A stretch of 64,000 nucleotides of DNA from Dugong dugon (Eukaryota; Chordata; Mammalia; Sirenia; Dugongidae), in assembly GCA_030035585.1 (NCBI GenBank), contig CM057469.1, positions 57,677,501 through 57,741,500 of the forward strand, read 5' to 3'. Numbering within the stretch: the first letter of the stretch is position 1; each line of letters begins with the position of its first letter. The notes under the pieces are model-generated. The model saw only the letters and a program-made list of their open reading frames with translations, did not search any database and was not told the origin of the DNA. Position numbers and translations under genes: made by a program. Below are positions 44,915-56,199 of the stretch, one piece after another.

Positions 44915-45726
44915 TTAATATGGCCCTTCTAGCCATAGTCTTTGTGACTCCCACACAATGACTGGGTGGGGCTATGCAAATAAGGTGCTTGTGGCCAACC
45001 AAGGGAATTGGATAGCTTGCTAATAATGCAAAGAAGGTGCATGGCGCCATCGTGGAGGTGAGATCATGCATTTATGGAACCCTAATGAGGAGTTTGGTCA
45101 GTTTTGCCATTTCGCTAGGCTTAAAAGAGAGCCAGTCCCAGAGCGAGGTGGAGGAGACCTCACTACCACCAGAAAGAAGAGCTAGGAGTGGAGCGCATCC
45201 TTTGGACTCGGGATCCCTGCACTGAGACCTCCTAGACCCAGGAAACAGAGAGAGCTGTAATCCTGGAGAGGGCAAGAAGCAGTGGCAGAGAAATAAATGG
45301 TGACAGTAGAGGTAGCAGAACCAGGAGACTGGTGGGAGATGGTGTGGTGGGCTTCCTTGTACATGGAGCAAGCAAACTGAGCACCTCTGCGCAGGAGGAT
45401 TGGTGGCAGAGTGGGGTGCCTCTGGGCACTTATTGGAGGAGTTGTAACACTTGCCAGAGCAGGGCAGAGGCTGGGTTGGCCCAAGAGGCCTGAGGGGCTG
45501 AGGGGCTGAGAGGCTGAGGGCCAGGGAGAGACCTCCCTTTGGGTATGACTGAGAAGAAGCTGTCCTGATTGAAGAGCTGTATCCTGAGTCATTTCTGATC
45601 CTGAATTGTAACCTATTACTTCCCTCATAAACCCCATAACTGTGAATATGTTCTGTGAGTTCTGTGTGGACATTGTAATGAATTATTGAACCCAGCAGAG
45701 AAGTAGAGAATGCCGTGGGTGGGACA
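44915..45726 (+). mobile_element. LTR with MaLR-like module (mosaic), 5' boundary approximate
   Basis: The upstream part (CCCTTCTAGCCATAGTCTTT, GCTATGCAAATAAGGTGCTT, GCTTAAAAGAGAGCC) is a U3-like promoter unrelated to MaLR. From about 45150 it resembles MaLR R sequence (GAGACCTCACTACCACCAGA, GCATCCTTTGGACTCGGGAT) and then MaLR internal sequence (GAGTGGGGTGCCTCTGGGCA). The end (TCATAAACCCCATAACTGTG to GTGGGTGGGACA) is again LTR-like. Minus-strand frames, up to 163 codons, are antisense by-products. Confidence 0.65.
45490..45525. repeat. GAGGGGCTGA minisatellite
   Basis: Three to four 9-10-base units (GAGGGGCT, GAGAGGCT) inside the mosaic LTR. Confidence 0.75.
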
Positions 45727-45728
45727 GC

Positions 45729-45743
45729 TGGCGTCAGGATTGG
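45729..45743 (+). other. Primer-binding-site-like sequence after the LTR
   Basis: TGGCGTCAGGATTGG starts two bases after the LTR's terminal CA and opens with TGG, as a tRNA-primer site should. The tRNA is not identified. It implies that a little internal sequence follows (to about 45860). Confidence 0.45.
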
Positions 45744-45860
45744 TGAAAATGTTGAAGAGAGGAGGCCTATTTGACCTCTGCTTCTTAGGAATCAGCCTTG
45801 GGCTAATGCTGATGGTGAGTCTCTCTTCCCCTCGTAAAGTTAGAAGAGGTCAAACACCAT

Positions 45861-46418
45861 CCCCATGCCGCTAATTTTACACACTTTTATCTTAAAAGTT
45901 TAATGGAGGGAGAGGAGCTATAAATATGCAAGGGTGTATAATTTGTGTATTTATTTAATAATCAAGTTATACAGACAATGAGATTTACATGAAACTACAA
46001 ATGCTAAGCAAACATAAGGTATTGTTACAACACTCTGATCATCGGGCGCGGTAGACACAGGTAGAGACGTAATGTTCATTTTATAAAATACAGAAACTTC
46101 TCATCTAGCCAATTTGGTCTGCTCCTTTTCAGAAAGTTGACAAACTACCTTCAGTATAAGTCAGTTTTTATTGGGTGCTTTTTTAATGAGGACATGATTT
46201 ATGTTTATTTCAAGTTGTTGGGGTAAAAACTTTCTTTTTCTGTAAATCTTAGCTTTTATGCAAGGGCTTTAGGCCTTCTGAAGCTTCGTTAAAGGGATTA
46301 AGTATGTGGTCACACTTTGACTCAGAAATCTTAAAAATTGAGGATCAAGCGAATAGGAATTTGGATCAATCGCAAGAGGATTTTGTATATACCCTATAAA
46401 TAGTGATGGCACCTTACC
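45861..46418. other. Unassigned gap
   Basis: AT-rich, no repeat recognised. Confidence 0.5.
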
Positions 46419-46427
46419 TAATCATTA

Positions 46428-46595
46428 AAAAAAAAAGCCAAACCTGTTGCCGTTGAGTTGATTCTGACTCATAGCGACCCTATAGGACAGAGTAGAACTG
46501 CCCCATAGGGTTTCCAGGGAGTGCCTGGTGGATTCAAACTGCTGCCTTTTGGTTAGCAGCCATAGCTCTTAACCACTAGGCCACCAGTTTCCACA
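46428..46595 (-). mobile_element. Afrotherian-type SINE, well preserved
   Basis: Minus-strand copy with an A-tract and GTTGCCGTTGAGTTGATTCT on plus. Flanks TAATCATTA (46419-46427) and TAGTCATTA (46596-46604). Confidence 0.92.
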
Positions 46596-46604
46596 TAGTC
46601 ATTA

Positions 46605-46951
46605 GAAACCATAAATTCAACAAAAGGGAACAGAAACTTATCTTGGAAAAGATCAGTATGTGTATGAGAAGATGGTTAATAACACTGAAAGTGATGTTTT
46701 AAATGGCTATTGAATGTTTCGCTGAAATTATGTGTTTTAAAGTCATTTAGTTTGTAAATAATTAAACTATCCAATTCTAGTCCTGTCAGTTTGTGAACTC
46801 AATTGTTGTTTTATACTTTGTGTTAGGTTTTTTCATGACATTTTTTCATTTATACTAAATAGCAAACTAGACTCTAGAAAGGCTAACTTCTCTCACCTCT
46901 ATTCTAACTCATTTTAGTAGATAGTATGCTTGAATGGAACATTCCTTCAGT
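46605..46951. other. Unassigned AT-rich gap
   Basis: Nothing recognised. Confidence 0.5.
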
Positions 46952-47047
46952 GTTGTTGTTGTTGTTAATTGCCGTTGAGGCAACTCTGAATCATAGTGAC
47001 CTTACGTATAACAGAATGAAACAATGCTTGGCCCTGTGCAGTCTTCA
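46952..47047 (-). mobile_element. RTE LINE 3' tail fragment
   Basis: (GTT)n, TAATTGCCGTTGAGGCAACT, TATAACAGAATGAAACAATGC, then stops. The ACAGAATGAAACA stretch is RTE, not SINE. Confidence 0.8.
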
Positions 47048-47402
47048 ATGAAATATTGAAATAAATAAAGCTATTTCTCTTCTCTTCTTAATTTTAGTTT
47101 CTCTGCTAACTTCTCTAAAGAATTGTTTCTCTTCCTTTTCAGAAATACCCTTTTCTGCTTTTCTCCTTTAACGTGTAAGCGCCCAATCAATGTTATGCAA
47201 GCATCTATCTGTAAAAGTCCATCTCCAGGTGTTTCACTGAGAGGAGCAGCACAAAGCAGGGTTAGCTCCCTTACGGAATAAGAATTTATTGTGTCAGCAA
47301 TCTGAAATAAGTGGAAATGTTCAATTCAGTAATATATGTATTGCTGAAAAGCATATATTGTGTGTGTGTATATATATCTATATCTTTATCCATACATATA
47401 AT
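47048..47402. other. Unassigned, with a TG/TA tract
   Basis: Low-complexity TGTGTGTATATATATC near 47359-47390. No gene; the 63-codon frame crosses into the SINE. Confidence 0.5.
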
Positions 47403-47417
47403 AACATATACAAAAGA

Positions 47418-47640
47418 GAAGGAGCCCTGGGGGCACAATGGTTGAGCCCTCGGTTGCTAAACAAAAAGTTGGTGGTTTGAACCCATCCAGGGGCTTCATG
47501 GGAGAAACACTTGGTGATCTGCTTCCCTAGATCACTAACTGTAATCCAAAGATGACAGCCTAGAAAACCTTATGCCGCAGTTCTACTCTGTCTTATAGGG
47601 TCGCTATGAGTCAAAAATCAACTGGATGGCACCTAATCAC
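47418..47640 (+). mobile_element. Afrotherian-type SINE, long variant
   Basis: GGAGCCCTGGGGGCACAATG, central TGCTTCCCTAGATCAC, tail GGGTCGCTATGAGTCAAAAA and GGATGGCACCTAATCAC. Flanked by AACATATACAAAAGA (47403-47417) and AACATATAAAAGA (47641-47653). Confidence 0.9.
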
Positions 47641-47653
47641 AACATATAAAAGA

Positions 47654-49146
47654 AAGTAGTAGTAGAAATTTTCTTCTGTATAAACATAGATGGTGTTCAG
47701 AGTAAAATGGCTCTTTTTCTGAAGAAAAAAAAAAATATGCACAAATCAACTGATTAGGAGAAAAAGAGACTGTTGATTGTCGAACAGCTTACTAGCTGGC
47801 CAACATTTAAGGCAAGCTGTAAGACGTGCCTTCTTAAGTTTGCTTTTTAGAAGTCCCAGTAATGTACAGAAGGCTAAATTTTGTTTTTCTTATGTTACTA
47901 TTTTTAAAAAAATCAACACATGAATTTGTTAGGATTGACCTTTTCAGTCAAGTGCAGAACTTTAAAAAATTTAAAGCACAACTTAGTAGAGCACTTAAAT
48001 GTAGTGGGCATTCAATTAGAATTTAGATCTGATGATATATTGTTTATTTTACATTTTCTTAGTATTTCAGAAAAAAAAGACAACATACATCAGTGTGTGT
48101 TTTATATAATATTTAATATAAATTTTTCACCAGAAAAAACAAACCAGAAAGCATTCATATACATTCTACAAGAATGTGTCTGTGTATCGATAGGAGGGCA
48201 AAAACATAACCTCAAGGGTTAAAAAAGCATTTCTGGGAATTTAAAAATATTTCCTAGAGCACAAATAAAATAACCAACTCTCCAGGCATAATATTTTATT
48301 CTCTTCAAAGAAGCAAATTCAAACAACGTGTAAACCAGTCTAGTAGAGTATGAAGTGGGCATTTTACACTTACTCTGTAATTTTCTTGACATCTTTTATT
48401 ACTAGTGGGACTTTGTGGTGATCAAAGAGGAGTGGCAGAAACTGTAGACTTTGAAAACGTTGAGTAATTTTCATCTAATTGCAAATTGGCACTAAATATC
48501 CATCAGTGATATTAATTGCCATCTATTAATAGGGATTTCTTGAGTTTACATGTAGATGCCTATACATTAATAAGTTTGTATGTAAATGCATTTATTTATT
48601 AAGTATTTAAATGCTTTAGACTAGTGCTTAGTCACGGGAGTCAGTATTAATTAATATTATTATTATATGGGCATATTATTGATATATCTGTATATTGTTT
48701 AACTGTATATTTTATTAAATAAATAGAGGCAAATCCAGCTCTGTCAGTTATAAATGGTGGTGGCTGCTTCTCAGTCTGAACTTTTGACTTTGGTACTACC
48801 CATTCCAGCAGTCAGTGTGTTGCTGATAACCGTAAGTACTCAAAGGTCATTGACTCTTCTAGCATTGAGTGTTAATTTGACATCATCACGCCAGGGAAAG
48901 GAAGAAACGTGACATGAATGACTGAGGTTAAACAGCCGAAAAGAATGATCCGAGGAAACTGATATATATTTTATGCATATGTATAATTCTACTAGCTTTA
49001 CTTTTCTCTTTCTCATCAGTTCCCACTCTTGACTTGATTATATTAGTTAGCTTTATTGGAAAACAAATAATTTCCTTTTGTATGGAACTCTTTCTTGCAG
49101 GGGTCATGATTTAATATTTGTTAATTGTAGGGATAAAAAATATTAT
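47654..49146. other. Unassigned AT-rich stretch
   Basis: About 1.5 kb with nothing I can name. The 100-codon frame at 47920-48222 is AT-rich and motif-free. TTATTATATGG..ATATTG at 48640-48740 is simple AT. Confidence 0.5.
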
Positions 49147-49151
49147 GTGGC

Positions 49152-49629
49152 TGTCATAGATTGAATTATGTCCCCCCAAAAATGTGTGTGTCAATTTGAC
49201 TGGGCCATGATTCCTGGTATTGTGTGATTTTCTTGTATGTTGTAAATTCTGCCTCTATGATGTTAATGAGGGAGGATGGGTGGCAGTTGTGTTAGACAGG
49301 ACTCAATCAACAAGACTGGATTGTGTCCTGAGGCAATCTCTTGAGATATAAAAGAGAGAAGTGAGCAAAGGGACAGGGGGACCTCATACCACCAAGAAAG
49401 CAGTGCCAGGAGCAGAGGGCGTCCTTTGGACCTGGGGTCCCTGTGCAGAGAAGCTCCTAGTCCAGGGGAACACTGTTGAGAAGAAGGCCAACAGAGAGAG
49501 AAAGCCTTCCCCTGGAGCTGACACCCTGAATTTGGACTTTTAGCCTCCTTTACTGTGAGGAAATAAACTCTTTGTTAAAGCCATCCACTTGTGGTATTTC
49601 TGTTATAGCGGCACTAGATGACTAAGACA
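49152..49629 (+). repeat. 5' LTR of the MaLR provirus
   Basis: TGTCATAGATTGAATTATGT to GATGACTAAGACA. TATA box GAGATATAAAAGAG, transcript start expected at the G run of CAGGGGGACC about 30 bases on, and AATAAA in GAGGAAATAAACTC. The 60-codon frame inside is not a gene. Confidence 0.94.
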
Positions 49630-49631
49630 GA

Positions 49632-49653
49632 AATTGGTACTGAGAGTGGGGTG
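49632..49653 (+). other. Leucine-tRNA-type primer binding site
   Basis: The 18 bases from TGGTACTGAG lie three to four bases after the 5' LTR and differ by little from the complement of a mammalian tRNA-Leu 3' end as I remember it. This is the ERVL/MaLR hallmark. Confidence 0.75.
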
Positions 49654-50606
49654 CTGTTCTAACAGATGCCTAAAATGTGGAAGCGGTTTTGAAACTATGA
49701 ATGGCTAGAGCAGTGGCAGCAGCAAAGGACCAGCAGCAGCAGAGAACCTGCAACAGCAGAGAAGTGGCAGTGGCAGAGAACCTGCAGTGGCAGAGAACAA
49801 ACAGCAGCAGAACCAGGAGACCAGTGTGAGATGACGCTGGAGCGGACCCACGGAGCGAGGGAGCTGAGTGCCTGTGCACACGAGGCTTTCTGGTGAAGTG
49901 GGGTGCCCCCGTGCCCTTATTGGTGGAGCTACCGAGCTTTGGAACACTTGTCCCAGCAGGGCAGATGTGGGCGTGAGGCCCGAGGAGCCGAGAGGCCACA
50001 GGAAACAGAAGCAGAAGCTGAAGAGACAAGGGACACAAGAAGCTGAGCTGCCTCAGTCTCAAAAGGTATGGCCATGACCTCAGGGATTTCAAAGGGTGGA
50101 GCCATGGCCTCTGGTGCTTCTAAGGGTGGAGTTGTCACCCCCATGGACTAGGAGAATGGTGTGCCTAAAGCTGAGGGAGCAGAGTTGCCGTCCCAGTGGG
50201 CCTGGAAGGTGGAGCTGAAGCCCAGGGCCGAGGGGCCTCCATTCAGAATCTGAAGAGTGTGGCCAATACCTAGAGTCTGGAGGGCAGGGCCATTGTGTAA
50301 ATTGTCTCAGAGGACAGAAGATAGTTTTCAAATCCTTGGGGGCTAATCTAATGTGTTCTGCTGACTTGCTTAGTGCCTGTTATCTCTTCTTTCCGTCCAG
50401 TTTCTCCCATTTGTGATGGAAATGTCTAGCTTGTGCCTGTTCTGCCATTGTACCTTTGGAAGCAGATAATTTGTATTCTAGACTTCACAGATGAAGAGGA
50501 ATTTTTGGATTTTGGACTTGGAGTTAAGACTTTTGCTATGTTATGATGGGCTGAATATATTTTCCATGTTGCAAGGGTGTGATTTTTTGGGGGCCAAAGG
50601 GTGGGA

Positions 50607-51085
50607 TGTCATGGATTGAATTATGTCTCCCCAAAAATGTGTGTGTCAATTTGGCTGGGCCATAATTCCTGTTATTGTGTGATTTTCTTATATGTTGTAA
50701 ATCCTTCTTCTATGATGTTAATGAGGGAGGATGGGTGGCAGTTGTGTTAGTAAGACAGAACTCAATCTATAAGACTGGATTGTGTCCTGAGGCAATCTCT
50801 TGAGATATAAAAGAGAGAAGTGAACAGAAAGACAGGGGGACCTCATACCATCAAGAAAGCAGTGCCAGGAGCAGAGGGCTTCCTTTGGACTGGGGTCCTT
50901 GCACAGAGAAGCTCCTAGTCTGGGGGAACACTGATGAGAAGGCCGACAGAGGGAAAGCCTTCCCCTGGAGCTAATGCCCTGAGTTTGGACTTTTATCCTA
51001 CTTTACTGTGAGGAAATAAACTTCTCTTTGTTAAAGCCATCCACTTGCGGTATTTCTGTTATAGCAGCACTAGAAGACTAAGGCA
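50607..51085 (+). repeat. 3' LTR of the MaLR provirus
   Basis: Homologous to the 5' LTR throughout (TGTCATGGATTGAATTATG to GAAGACTAAGGCA), with single-base and small indel differences such as TGTTAGTAAGACAG for TGTTAGACAGG. Confidence 0.94.
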
Positions 51086-51109
51086 GTGGCCTATTCGTTT
51101 TTTATAACA

Positions 51110-51430
51110 AGATGTGAATGGATGTGGTTGGCAGCTTCTGACATGGTTCCCAATGATACTCACGTCCTGGTATCCGTGCCATAGTTTAACCCCCTCCTCT
51201 TGAGTGTGGGCAGGACCTAGTGACTTGCTTCTAATGAACAACGAAATGGCAAAAGTAATGGTATGTCACTTCTGTGTTTGAGTTGCTAGCATTCTCTCTC
51301 TTGTTGGCTCTCTTTCTTGTCCTCTTGCTTGTTGCAATGATGTGAGATACTCTATGGAGAGGTCCATGTGGCAAGGACCTGAGGGAGATCTCATCTGAGA
51401 TACTATATAAAATCTTTCTGAAGAATTAAA
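51110..51430 (+). repeat. Ancient placental repeat, unresolved
   Basis: TGAGTGTGGGCAGGACCTAG, TGACTTGCTTCTAATGAACA, GGCAAAAGTAATGGTATGTC and TATGGAGAGGTCCATGTGGC follow a widespread old repeat. Confidence 0.55.
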
Positions 51431-51914
51431 AAGGATTATAAAATATTTTGAACATATACTATTTTTTTAATAATTGTCCCTCCCTCCACTCCATCCCTAG
51501 CCTGAGCTTCTCTTTCTATTTATTTTACACAAAGAGGTATAATATTAGGATACTTCTTTATACCTAATTACTCATGGGGCAAATGACAAAAATAAAATAC
51601 TTTGAAAAAAATGTTTTCCATCTCTTAGCTTCAGGGTATGTCTTGTACAAGGAACATGAAATATAGCATATATTTTTAATATATCCATGAAAAAGTTACT
51701 TCCCATGGGGTGTCCTCAGCAGAGTGCTGCTTTGAGATGAACTTCCTGGATTATTCCAGTTATGATGCCTTACATTACACAAGGGAGTAAGGATTGATGC
51801 TGTCAAATGCAATGTGACAGAAATTGTCAAAGAAAATTTTATTTGAACTTAACTTATAGTACATTTTTCACTGCTTCCACTAACTTTAAGAAAGCATTTG
51901 TCATTTAAAAACTC
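51431..51914. other. Unassigned gap
   Basis: No repeat or frame. Confidence 0.5.
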
Positions 51915-51916
51915 TG

Positions 51917-52048
51917 TTGTTGTTGTTAGGCGGCATAGAGTTGATTCCGATTTGTAGTGCCCTATGTAATGGAGTAGAGCTTCACTATAGAGTTTTCTTG
52001 GCTATAATCTTTATGGAAGCAGATCTCTAGGTCTTTTTCCTGTGGGCA
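51917..52048 (-). mobile_element. SINE 3' part, long variant
   Basis: (GTT)n, TAGGCGGCATAGAGTTGATT, then the central segment TATGGAAGCAGATCTCTAGG and stop. Confidence 0.8.
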
Positions 52049-53130
52049 GGTAGAATTCCAGGGAACGTGATTTAAATTATTGTTTTAATTACATGTCCAT
52101 TATTAAGAGTTTGCCATATTTTCTTCCTACAATTTTGTGCTAATATATCCAGGTGAGTGAGCGTGTGAAGAAAGTAAGGCTGAAATTTATTGAATTAATT
52201 CACTTTGCCAGAGAAAGTAAATGAAATTCAATGGTATTTCTAGTTTCACTTTATTCCAGGTCTAACTTAACAGTTTCGTGCAAGTTTGATAGCCATAGTT
52301 TGAAGTTGTTCGGTTGAAGTATTATAGTTTTCATCTTCTGATGAATATAGCTGAGTCTAAATAATTCAGCAGTTGGCTGAGGGGCAGTTTTGGGATGGTA
52401 TAGATTCTTTTCTTCTGCCTCTCTATTTAGGGCATTCTAATTAAGCATTTTAACCAAAAGCGTGAGTTGAGCTCAGGTTATCTTGTGATTTGGCTTATTG
52501 GCTGTTCTGATAAAGAGATTTAGTGGACGAGGAAGTGGGAGTTAACAGAACACTTCAGCTAATTTCAATGATCTATATTAGTCTGAATCTTGTTATTGAA
52601 GGAATCAAGTGTTGATTGGTTTTAAATTTCAACTCCTGCTAGATCAATACAAAGCTGGTCAAGATACAATAGAAAAAAAAAAAAAGCTTATTCATTGACC
52701 CTAATGGTAACTGGTTTGTAGTTCTATAGTTGAATGTTATAAATATTCTTAACATTGGTAAAGACAATTGGACAAACACAGCCTATTATACCACGAGTGA
52801 AATTTACTTCTGGGCATTTGCTGGTCTGTTTAGAGAGAAATTGATCCCAATTATCTGTTATTTGCTCTGATTACTTGTAATCAGTCAGGTATAGCAAATT
52901 ATTCAGCAGACAGACACATGTAATCCTGATAAAGTCTGTCTTTCTTACAGGGGCTTCTAATGGTTATTGCTTTCAGACACCTTCAGGTAACCCTTCTTTC
53001 CAACATTACATGAAAGATGAAACGTGCTCTAAGTAATTTGACAGTGGAGGAAGAGGCTAACAGACAATTATTTTTATATGTTTAACTTGAGATTTATTAG
53101 ACTCTTGAAAAATTACAAGTAGTTGCCGGA
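52049..53130. other. Unassigned stretch
   Basis: About 1.1 kb without a nameable repeat. A 13-base A tract lies near 52673. Confidence 0.5.
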
Positions 53131-53196
53131 AAATACGCTGCTGTTTTATGCCTTAATGCCTTTGCATTCACTGTTCCTTTTGCTTGAAATTTCCTA
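53131..53196 (+). repeat. L2 LINE fragment
   Basis: TTAATGCCTTTGCATTCACT, GTTCCTTTTGCTTGAAAT resembles the L2 3' region, cut by the RTE that follows. Confidence 0.6.
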
Positions 53197-53638
53197 CAAG
53201 CCATGGTGTTTTCAATCGCTTCATATGCATGCAAAAGCTGGACAAGGAATAAGAAAGACTGAAGAAGAAATGATGCATATGAATTATGGTTGGCGAGGAA
53301 TATTGAATATACCATGGACTGCCAGAAGAATGAACAATTCTGTCTTGGAAGAAGTACGACCAGAATGCTCCTTAGAAGCAAGGATGGCGAGACTATGTCT
53401 CACATATTTTGGACATGTTATCAGGAGGGACTAGTCCCTGGAAAAGGACATCATGCTCAGTAGAGGGTCATCGAAAAAGAAGAAGACCCTCAATGAGATG
53501 GATTGATACAGTGGCTGCAACAATGGGCTTGAGCATAACAATTGTGAGGATGGCACGGGACCAGGAAGTGTTTTGTTCTGTTGTACATGAGGTTGCTATG
53601 AGTTGGAATCGAACTGATGGCACCTAACAACAACAACA
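53197..53638 (+). mobile_element. 5'-truncated RTE LINE
   Basis: CAAGCCATGGTGTTTTCAAT to GATGGCACCTAACAACAACA. Frames of 103 and 72 codons (53123-53434, 53409-53627) are pieces of the RTE C-terminus. No clear target duplication. Starts at the same place as the copy at 11168. Confidence 0.9.
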
Positions 53639-53694
53639 TAGAGGAAAAAAAGCCTTTCTGATAACCAGTTGTCTAATCATATCTGAAAGCATTC

Positions 53695-54340
53695 ATTCTG
53701 GTTATCAACTACTGTTGTGTAACGAACTATCCTCAATGTTAGTAATACACCATTTTGTGTGTTGATTGGGTGGCTCAGATAGACAGTTCTCACTTGGGAT
53801 CTCTCATGCAGTTGTAATCAGATGATTGTTGGTGCTAGAGTCATTTGAAGGCTGGCTTGTACTGGATATCTAAGATGGCTTCTTTATTTACTTGTCTGGC
53901 ATCTCAGCCATGATGGCTAGAAAACTTGAGGGCTGGACAGGCACCACTATCTGTCCATCTATCTGTCTATCCATCTATCTGTCATTTATCTATCTATTTA
54001 CTTATCTACCTACCTATCATCTATTTATATCTATCATCTTTTCTATCTCCCTCCACTCAGCTTCCCTCTGACTAGCTTGAATTTGTTCACAGTATGGGAG
54101 TGTAGGGGTGTTGGACTTATTTCATGGTAACTGGCTTTCCTCAAAGAAAACATTCAAAGATACCCAGGTAGATGCTGCAAGGCTTCTTACGACCTAGTGT
54201 CAGAAGTCACGATGCATCCCTGTTGCTACATTCTATTGGTCAAAAGTGAACATAGGGCCAGCCCAGGTCCAAAGTGAGGGAATTATATAAAGGCATGAAT
54301 ATTGGGAAGTGTGGTTTGTAGGAGGGTCTCCTTTGGAGAC
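53695..54340 (+). repeat. Ancient placental repeat with microsatellite inside, unresolved
   Basis: Same family as 22062: CAACTACTGTTGTGTAACGA, TCACTTGGGATCTCTCATGC, GACCTAGTGTCAGAAGTCAC, TTGCTACATTCTATTGGTCA, AATTATATAAAGGCATGAAT. The tetranucleotide tract interrupts it. Confidence 0.55.
53950..54048. repeat. (TCTA)n-type tetranucleotide tract, complex
   Basis: Mixed TCTA, TCCA and TCTG units over about 95 bases, with interruptions. Confidence 0.88.
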
Positions 54341-54400
54341 TAGCTACAACATCATTCTACAAATTTTATATATTTTTATAATTTCTTTTAACATTTTAAG

Positions 54401-54946
54401 CGGTGTGGTAGGAAGAATAATGGCCCCTCAAAATGTTCACATCTTAATCCTCAGAACCTGTGAACATGTTAGGTTATATAACAAAGGGGAATTAAGATTG
54501 TAGATGGAATTAAGATTGCTAATCAGCTGTCCTTGAAATAGGGAGATCATGCTGGATTGTCTGGATGGGCCCAGTGTCATTACAATGGTCCTTAAAAGTG
54601 AAAGAGAGAAGTAGAAGAGGAGTCAGAGAAGGAAATGTGACAGTGGAAGCAGATCAGAGTGATAAGATGTGAGAGGGCTAAGCTTCCCTTTGCAGGTTTG
54701 GAAGATTGAGGAAGGGGGCCATGAGCCAAGGAATGTGAGAGGACTATAGGATCTGGAAAAGGCATGGAAATGGATCCTATCCCCTAGAGCCTACAGGAAG
54801 GAACCCAGCCCTGCTGATGCCTTGATTTTAGTTGTGAGACCCATGCCAGATTTCCAACCTACAGAACTGTAAGATAATAAATTTGTGTTGTTTTAAGTCA
54901 CTAAGTGTGTGGTAATTTGTTACAGCAGCAGTAGAATACTAATACA
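54401..54946 (+). mobile_element. MLT1-type MaLR LTR, well preserved
   Basis: GGTAGGAAGAATAATGGCCC, TAACAAAGGGGAATTAAGAT, GGGGGCCATGAGCCAAGGAA, CACCCCTAGAGCC-like middle and end TAATAAATTTGTGTTGTTTT..TAGAATACTAATAC. Complete MLT1 order. Confidence 0.9.
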
Positions 54947-55640
54947 TAAGGTAATAGAGCCTTGAGAACAAATAGAAAGTCTATCATGTATACATGTATA
55001 TGTCCCATGCAAATACTCTCTGCAGAGTTGAAAAAATGACTCTTTAGGCTATCACTTGCTTTTAGTTATGATGTAAGTGAAGCAACCTGAGGGTGGTTGA
55101 CCATTTTCTGATGTGGACAATGCTTTCTTTTTTGCTTTGTAAGAGGACATTTGGTAGCCAAAGTGTTGCATGAAATTGAAGTACAAGAGTCATGACTTCA
55201 GAAAATTACTCTAGTTATTTTGTGTTTTATAGCTTTTTCTACCCCCTCAAACATTTGGAGTTGGGTAGATAAATATTTTGGATAAAGAAATCAGGATATT
55301 TGGATAAAAACTATTCTTTCAAGAATTAAAAAAAGTCTATGGCATGCGTTGTTGTTATCATAAACTAAAGTGTGCTTAAAAAAAATAAAAGCGCTTAGAC
55401 AAAAGTATGCACATGATAATATATAATCTTTTATCTTTTTAGAGGGAAAGAAAAAGTATGTCAGTGAGTCAGAAAAAGTGTCCAAAAAGTTTGCAAAATC
55501 CATCATAGCTGTCACTGGATGGATCAGAAAAAATGCTTCTTTGATAAACTTTTGTGAGAAATGGGCTATAATCTTATGGATGAATACCTCTTTGCTTATA
55601 TTAAAATTATAATGAAAACACATGCATTATTACACAAGTG
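54947..55640. other. Unassigned sequence
   Basis: The 110-codon minus-strand frame at 55291-55623 has no motif and is AT-rich. Confidence 0.5.
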
Positions 55641-56110
55641 ATACTTGTTTACTATAGAACAAGATAGAAAATTTATTTGTGAAAAAAAATCTCATCTATA
55701 ATTCCACCAGCCAAAGATAAACCTCTAATCCTTTTGATCATTTAGAATATACCTTCCAGATACACACACATAAACAAAATTTTTTTTGGCACTGATGGCA
55801 TTATACTGTATATGCCATTTTACCCTGCTTTCTAATTCAACAGAATTTTGCTAACACATTTCATTTCCATAAATTTGTCATCATTATTATTCTTGATGGC
55901 TGCATTAGTATTAGACTATATCGATGTACCATGATTTGTTTAACCAATTGGCATTGTTGGTCATTAGACTCCATTGCTAAGCCATGCTGAAGTAAACTTC
56001 CCTATTCATAACATTTTGAGCTTTGTCAAATTCTTTCTTTAGGATACATTCCTAAAAGTAGAATTTCAGGATTAATGGGTATGCATTTTTAAGTGTTGAT
56101 ACACTCTACA
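55641..56110 (-). repeat. Old L1/HAL1 remnant
   Basis: Antisense phrases TTCTTGATGGCTGCATTAG, AATTGGCATTGTTGGTCATT, TAGGATACATTCCTAAAAGT fit an eroded L1 C-terminus. Confidence 0.65.
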
Positions 56111-56199
56111 TTAAGTTTATCAAGTGAAAATTTCTGTTACCTTCATGGACACTTTCAGGATCCTTTTTTGTTATCTGAACATTTTGTTCTTTGTAATAT

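Larger units (their letters stand above)
49152..51085 (+). mobile_element. Complete non-autonomous MaLR provirus (LTR-internal-LTR)
   Basis: 5' LTR 49152-49629, internal 49630-50606, 3' LTR 50607-51085, flanked by perfect 5-bp duplications GTGGC (49147-49151, 51086-51090). The site TGGTACTGAGAGTGGGGT just inside the 5' LTR fits a leucine-tRNA primer. A purine run (AAAGGGTGGGA) precedes the 3' LTR. There is no gag, pol or env frame, as normal for MaLR elements, which borrow ERVL proteins. The internal part is CAG/GCAGAG-rich. The two LTRs have visibly diverged. Confidence 0.95.

Noticed and set aside
45182..45673. 163-codon minus-strand open frame, the longest in the window
   Set aside because: It lies antisense to the mosaic LTR; its serine/leucine/proline richness comes from the GAG/CTG-rich repeat sequence.
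49670..50092. Leucine-rich minus-strand frame of 140 codons
   Set aside because: Antisense to the CAG-rich MaLR internal region; hydrophobic runs are a by-product of CAG/CTG repeats, not a membrane protein.
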